Positions 63,068 to 64,000 of a stretch of 64,000 bases of DNA are shown here, one piece after another (the stretch's first letter is position 1; each line of letters starts with the position of its first letter). The notes below the pieces were generated by a model, which had not been told where the DNA came from, did not search any database, and saw only the letters and a program-made list of their open reading frames with translations. Source of the DNA: Lachnospiraceae bacterium (GTDB lineage Bacteria; Bacillota; Clostridia; Lachnospirales; Lachnospiraceae); NCBI GenBank assembly GCA_015057455.1, contig SVEH01000014.1, forward strand, positions 1-64,000. Direction: 5' to 3'. A program made the position numbers and the translations under genes.

Positions 63068-63694
63068 TTATCTACCAAACATTCTTAACAAAAACTTAAT
63101 TCCACTTTCTTTCTTCTGCATCAGTTCTTCTTTCTCACCACCAAGAGCAATAATTAACTTAACGCTTATCTTACTCTTATTCTCAATAATCCACTTCTCT
63201 TGAACGGGACTTTCACACATACAAAGTAACACATCTGGAATACTTCCATTTATCTCGTTAATAATTAAATCATCATCTCTGTCTTCATCAATAACATAAC
63301 TACCAACATATTCGATATACTCGTTATCTTTCCATGTTTCTTCTATCTTCACATCAAACTTCTCTGCAAATTCAGCCTCATCTGTAAGTAACATAACACT
63401 TAACACATCAACCTCTTCTGCATCAGTTATTTTATTTATTATCTCTACATCTATTCCTGCTTCACTATTCTCACTACCATATTCACTCTTTAGATTAGCA
63501 CTTGATACAAGCAAATCAGCTTTTAACAAACACTCTTTAAACTCTTCATCTTCTTGTGCCATATCTAAATTTTTATCTGAAACTGTGAAAACAACATTGC
63601 ATGACTCATTACTTATGTACTCTTTTAAAATATTTTGTATCTCTTCGTCATTATAAGTCTTTAATTCAATGTCTTTTTGATTATCATTTTCCAC
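63068..63694 (-). CDS. Degenerate WecG/TagA/CpsF-like protein
   Basis: A 208-residue acidic protein. The segments KNLDMAQEDEEFKECLLKAD and INEINGSIPDVLLCMCES followed by PVQEKWIIENKSKISVKLII follow the pattern of WecG/TagA/CpsF glycosyltransferases (usual GAPKQEKWI motif near the end; here ESPVQEKWI). The usual first half containing the catalytic Asp after ADGxG is replaced by SSANLKSEYG, so the enzyme may be inactive or have a new role. It is much more acidic than normal members. The start is GTG 63694 behind AAGGAAG. The next gene upstream ends 12 bases before, so both are in one operon. Confidence 0.6.
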   Translation of the reverse strand: MENDNQKDIELKTYNDEEIQNILKEYISNESCNVVFTVSDKNLDMAQEDEEFKECLLKADLLVSSANLKSEYGSENSEAGIDVEIINKITDAEEVDVLSVMLLTDEAEFAEKFDVKIEETWKDNEYIEYVGSYVIDEDRDDDLIINEINGSIPDVLLCMCESPVQEKWIIENKSKISVKLIIALGGEKEELMQKKESGIKFLLRMFGR

Positions 63695-63706
63695 TAAAAC
63701 ACTTCC

Positions 63707-64000
63707 TTACTTCATTGCATTTACAACATCCATTTTTTCATTATACTCATCCTGCGTATACTCATACTGTTTATCGGCATTTAATATATATTTAAATAAC
63801 TTTGTGTTATTTTCTTTGTCTGCTATAAATTGATTATACTGTTCTTTACCTACTATATGCCAAACATATACTTTCTCTATCTCGGCATTTTCATAGCAAT
63901 CCACATAACTAAGTTTATTCTCTAACGTAAAATTGCTTTTTAAATCTTTGTATCCTTGCTCCATCAAAGTAGGAATATCATACTCTACCTGGTCGCACTT
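63707..64000 (-). CDS. C-terminal part of an unknown protein (cut by window edge)
   Basis: The frame is open to the last base of the window, with residues before the first possible TTG/ATG (63967/63964) and no ribosome binding site there, so the gene almost certainly starts outside. The visible 97 residues include NAEIEKVYVWHIVGKEQYNQ and DEYNEKMDVVNAMK. I do not recognise the family. It is directly upstream of the TagA-like gene. Confidence 0.6.
   Translation of the reverse strand, partial: KCDQVEYDIPTLMEQGYKDLKSNFTLENKLSYVDCYENAEIEKVYVWHIVGKEQYNQFIADKENNTKLFKYILNADKQYEYTQDEYNEKMDVVNAMK

Noticed and set aside
1-64000. tRNA, rRNA, insertion sequences, integrases or prophage genes
   Set aside because: No cloverleaf-like or rRNA sequence and no transposase, integrase or phage structural motif was seen in any frame.

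Overview
The window is AT-rich, low-GC DNA from a Gram-positive anaerobe of the Clostridia, most like a host- or gut-associated Lachnospiraceae relative. The grounds are an ftsE-ftsX / murein hydrolase activator / CtpA cell-cycle block, uvrB-uvrA, guaA, MscL, YtrA-type GntR control of an ABC pair, BMP-type lipoproteins, strong GGAGG ribosome binding sites, short intergenic spacers and frequent TTG/GTG starts. The genus cannot be fixed from the sequence. Nearly all genes lie on the minus strand; only the VUT transporter/SDR pair and two BMP lipoproteins are on the plus strand. I found no rRNA, tRNA or CRISPR array.

Layout. 1-5.1 kb: ABC ATPase, a secreted CHAP+GH25 wall hydrolase and a membrane-anchored clostripain-like protein; the CHAP domain and the C11 protein have lost catalytic residues. 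5.3-9.5 kb: MscL, an ECF substrate-binding subunit paired with a DUF4430 lipoprotein, a cytidylate-kinase-like protein, cysK and a small conserved protein. 9.8-13.4 kb: a membrane-anchored beta-helix protein and a Cys-rich protein. 13.5-15.1 kb: a leader RNA with intrinsic terminator, then a VUT (queuosine-precursor-type) transporter and an SDR enzyme. 15.2-21.4 kb: two near-duplicate BMP lipoproteins flanking two minus-strand chemoreceptors. 21.8-24.9 kb: a hypothetical membrane protein and a GntR-ABC operon with a clear operator/promoter. 25.0-26.5 kb: the most striking gene, a Sec-secreted protein whose predicted mature N-terminus is an almost complete ubiquitin (by my count 63 of 74 residues as in human ubiquitin, all seven lysines kept), followed by beta-sandwich, Cys/His-rich and fibronectin III domains. 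26.6-35.2 kb: a HEPN-MNT pair, guaA, a YfbR-like HD nucleotidase, a small Cys protein, uvrA and uvrB.

35.6-46.8 kb is a divergent type VII secretion locus: an EssC-type FHA/three-ATPase motor, a LytTR regulator, an unknown protein, a YukD/EsaB ubiquitin-fold protein, four small helical (WXG100-like) proteins, an orphan prepilin peptidase and a DUF6382-FHA protein with an Asn-rich repeat. Recognisable EsaA and EssA are absent. 47.1-50.7 kb encodes a large, probably highly expressed surface protein with the same C-terminal fibronectin pair as the ubiquitin protein. 50.7-53.4 kb is gene-poor and repeat-rich: a long leader, hairpin arrays with compensatory stem changes on both sides of a frameshifted AAA/DUF4143 gene, a 290-bp nested palindrome and a 37-bp tandem repeat. 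53.4-59.5 kb holds a PP2C phosphatase and the division/wall module ctpA, envC-like, ftsX and ftsE, the last with an unusual ~195-residue acidic N-terminal extension. 59.9-64 kb holds a CdaR/PucR-type regulator, a UgpC/MsmK sugar ABC ATPase, a degenerate TagA/WecG-like protein and a gene cut by the window edge.
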